Shown here in pieces: positions 62,433 to 64,000 of a stretch of DNA of 64,000 nt. The notes below the pieces were generated by a model. It was not told the origin of the DNA, did no database searches, and was given only the letters and a program-made list of their open reading frames with translations. This DNA is from Gynuella sp050296195 (GTDB taxonomy: Bacteria > Pseudomonadota > Gammaproteobacteria > Pseudomonadales > Natronospirillaceae): NCBI RefSeq assembly GCF_050296195.1, contig NZ_JBNKRB010000061.1; one strand, given 5' to 3'. Position 1 is the first letter of the stretch; every line of letters starts with the position of its first letter. The translations under genes were made by a program, and so were the position numbers.

Positions 62433-64000
62433 ATGAAATATCGTGCTGAAATTGATGGTTTGCGAGCTCTTGCTGTTGTTCCGGTTATTCTATTCCACGC
62501 CGGTTTTGAGTTGTTCGGCGGAGGGTTTGTCGGTGTTGATGTGTTTTTCGTGATCAGCGGGTATTTAATTACCACCATACTGGTTGATGATATCGAGAAA
62601 AAGCGCTTTAGCATTATCAATTTTTACGAGAGACGTGCACGAAGAATATTGCCCGCCTTGTTCTTTGTCATGCTGGTTTGTATTCCATTTGCCTGGGCAT
62701 GGATGTTGCCAAGTCAAATGATAGATTTTTCTAAGAGCTTTGTGGCCGTCAGCCTGTTTGTATCGAATATTTTATTTTGGCGCCAGAGTGGATACTTTGA
62801 TGCGGCGGCAGAAGAGAAACCCTTACTGCATACTTGGAGTCTGGCAGTTGAGGAGCAGTATTATGTTCTGTTTCCAATTTTCCTGTTTTTAGCCTGGCGC
62901 TTTGGTAAACACCGGGTTTTTTGGATGATTGCGGGGCTTGCTGCTATTAGTTTGGCAATCAGCGAGTGGGGATGGCGTAATCAGTCAACTGCGAATTTTT
63001 ATCTGGCACCAACACGTGCGTGGGAGCTATTTGCCGGTTCCCTCGCTGCCTTTGTCGTTCAAAAACAGGGCGTACAAGAAAATAATATTCTGTCGTTTGT
63101 CGGGTTGGCTGCAATCGTTTTCTCCATCTTTTTTTACGACAAACAGATACCCTTTCCAAGCGTTTATTCCCTGGTTCCCGTTGTTGGAGTGGTTCTTTTG
63201 GTTTTGTTTGCTGGAAAGGGAACCTGGGCAGCAAAGATACTGAGCACACGATTATGTGTTGGTATAGGTTTAATCAGTTATTCCGCATATTTGTGGCATC
63301 AGCCTTTGCTGGCATTTGCTCGTATAAAGCTGATTGATGAGCCGGGTATGGCTCTAATGGGGGCATTGTCAGCATTATCCTTAGTGCTTGCTGTACTAAC
63401 CTGGAGGTTTGTGGAGCAGCCCTTCAGAAAAAAAGAACAGTTCAATCGACAGAAAATTTTCAGCATGTCCCTTGTTGGTATCACAGGTTTTGTGTTTTTT
63501 GGCGTTATAGGTATACAAACAATCGGTTTTGCTGAGCAACGATATGACAAGCATTTTTTAGCGCTCAATGACAGGCTGTTTTTACGTAGTTCCAGAAACC
63601 AGGTGTTAGGTAATGATGAGATTAAACCGAACTGGATTTTGCTTGGAGACAGTCATGCTGACGCATTGCAGGATGGATTTTCTGAAATACTCAAACTGAA
63701 TGATCAAGCAGCATTAATTGGTACAGAAACGGGCTGCCCTCCTGCGATGAACCTATGGCGACATGATATGAACTACGGAAGTAAGTGTCATGACAACTAC
63801 AAAGCAGTACTCAATGTTATAAAAGATAACAATATCAGCAATGTATTGATGGCTGCCCGTTACGCACTTTATTTGAATTCCAGCAGATTTGATAATCAGG
63901 AAGGTGGAAAAGAAAAAGGCCAGTCCCCCAAAGTGTTATACGATCATATGGACTTCATGGATCATCTGAGAGCGGACTCCCTTCGACACCAGGCCATTGA
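62433..64000 (+). CDS. OafA/YrhL-like acyltransferase with SGNH domain (3' partial)
   Basis: The frame is open from the ATG at 62433 to the window end (~522 codons). The acyltransferase-3 membrane domain starts 'YRAEIDGLRALAVVPVILFHAG', with 'GGFVGVDVFFVISGYLIT', 'FYERRARRILPAL' and 'LHTWSLAVEEQYYVLFP', covering ~1-345 with about ten helices. After one more helix a periplasmic SGNH domain begins with 'LLGDSHADALQDGF' (block I Ser). Such proteins O-acetylate lipopolysaccharide or exopolysaccharide. The C-terminus lies outside the window. Confidence 0.93.
   Translation, partial: MKYRAEIDGLRALAVVPVILFHAGFELFGGGFVGVDVFFVISGYLITTILVDDIEKKRFSIINFYERRARRILPALFFVMLVCIPFAWAWMLPSQMIDFSKSFVAVSLFVSNILFWRQSGYFDAAAEEKPLLHTWSLAVEEQYYVLFPIFLFLAWRFGKHRVFWMIAGLAAISLAISEWGWRNQSTANFYLAPTRAWELFAGSLAAFVVQKQGVQENNILSFVGLAAIVFSIFFYDKQIPFPSVYSLVPVVGVVLLVLFAGKGTWAAKILSTRLCVGIGLISYSAYLWHQPLLAFARIKLIDEPGMALMGALSALSLVLAVLTWRFVEQPFRKKEQFNRQKIFSMSLVGITGFVFFGVIGIQTIGFAEQRYDKHFLALNDRLFLRSSRNQVLGNDEIKPNWILLGDSHADALQDGFSEILKLNDQAALIGTETGCPPAMNLWRHDMNYGSKCHDNYKAVLNVIKDNNISNVLMAARYALYLNSSRFDNQEGGKEKGQSPKVLYDHMDFMDHLRADSLRHQAI

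Overview
The window is chromosomal DNA of a gammaproteobacterium and contains the replication origin. The block rpmH-rnpA-yidC-mnmE (minus strand) faces dnaA-dnaN-recF-gyrB (plus strand) across an AT-rich gap with DnaA boxes (about 15.24-15.86 kb). The next block, aroE-tsaC-dprA-LysM / def-fmt-rsmB-trkA-trkH ... glyQ-glyS-plsC, is the origin-proximal gene set known from Pseudomonas and relatives. Moderate G+C, two diguanylate cyclases, several two-component systems and a beta-alanine catabolic pair suggest a free-living, possibly marine or salt-marsh Oceanospirillales/Pseudomonadales-type organism. The genus cannot be fixed from the sequence alone.

Layout. 0-2.1 kb: the 3' part of a large calcium-repeat / FG-GAP beta-propeller protein. 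2.3-11 kb: an accessory region with a Spy-like periplasmic protein, a membrane GGDEF protein, DUF4250 and DUF2061 small proteins, a Fur-box-preceded ParD-like/methionine aminopeptidase pair, an ECF41 sigma factor with its AhpD-like partner and a textbook ECF41 promoter, a rhomboid protease, a BaeSR-like two-component system and a nitroreductase. 11.5-22 kb: the origin core. 22-40.6 kb: a PbgA/YejM-like sulfatase-fold protein, HAD hydrolase, peroxiredoxin, then the housekeeping block for translation start (def, fmt), rRNA methylation (rsmB), K+ uptake (trkAH), a Wzz-like protein, glycyl-tRNA synthetase and a PlsC-like acyltransferase coupled to an XRE regulator.

40.7-46.4 kb: a glycine-zipper envelope protein, a PepSY-like small exported protein with a PhoPQ-type system, a possibly broken gene, and a TPR-GAF-GGDEF protein. 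46.5-53.6 kb: a six-gene ABC operon (binding protein, two permeases, ATPase, tandem-domain glycerophosphodiesterase, LacI regulator), probably for uptake and hydrolysis of a glycerophosphodiester-type substrate. 53.6-57.2 kb: an HscC-like Hsp70 gene split by an in-frame stop, followed by its membrane J-domain partner. 57.4-61.5 kb: beta-alanine/malonate-semialdehyde catabolism (bauA-like transaminase, mmsA) with a LysR regulator. 62.4 kb to the end: the 5' part of an OafA-like acyltransferase with an SGNH domain. No tRNA, rRNA, CRISPR array, complete insertion sequence or prophage was seen.

The most distinctive points are the self-contained ECF41 circuit with an exact TGTCACA-N16-CGTC promoter, the Fur-type box in front of ParD-like/map, the nonsense-split Hsp70 next to its J-protein, and the tandem GDPD enzyme fused into an ABC operon.
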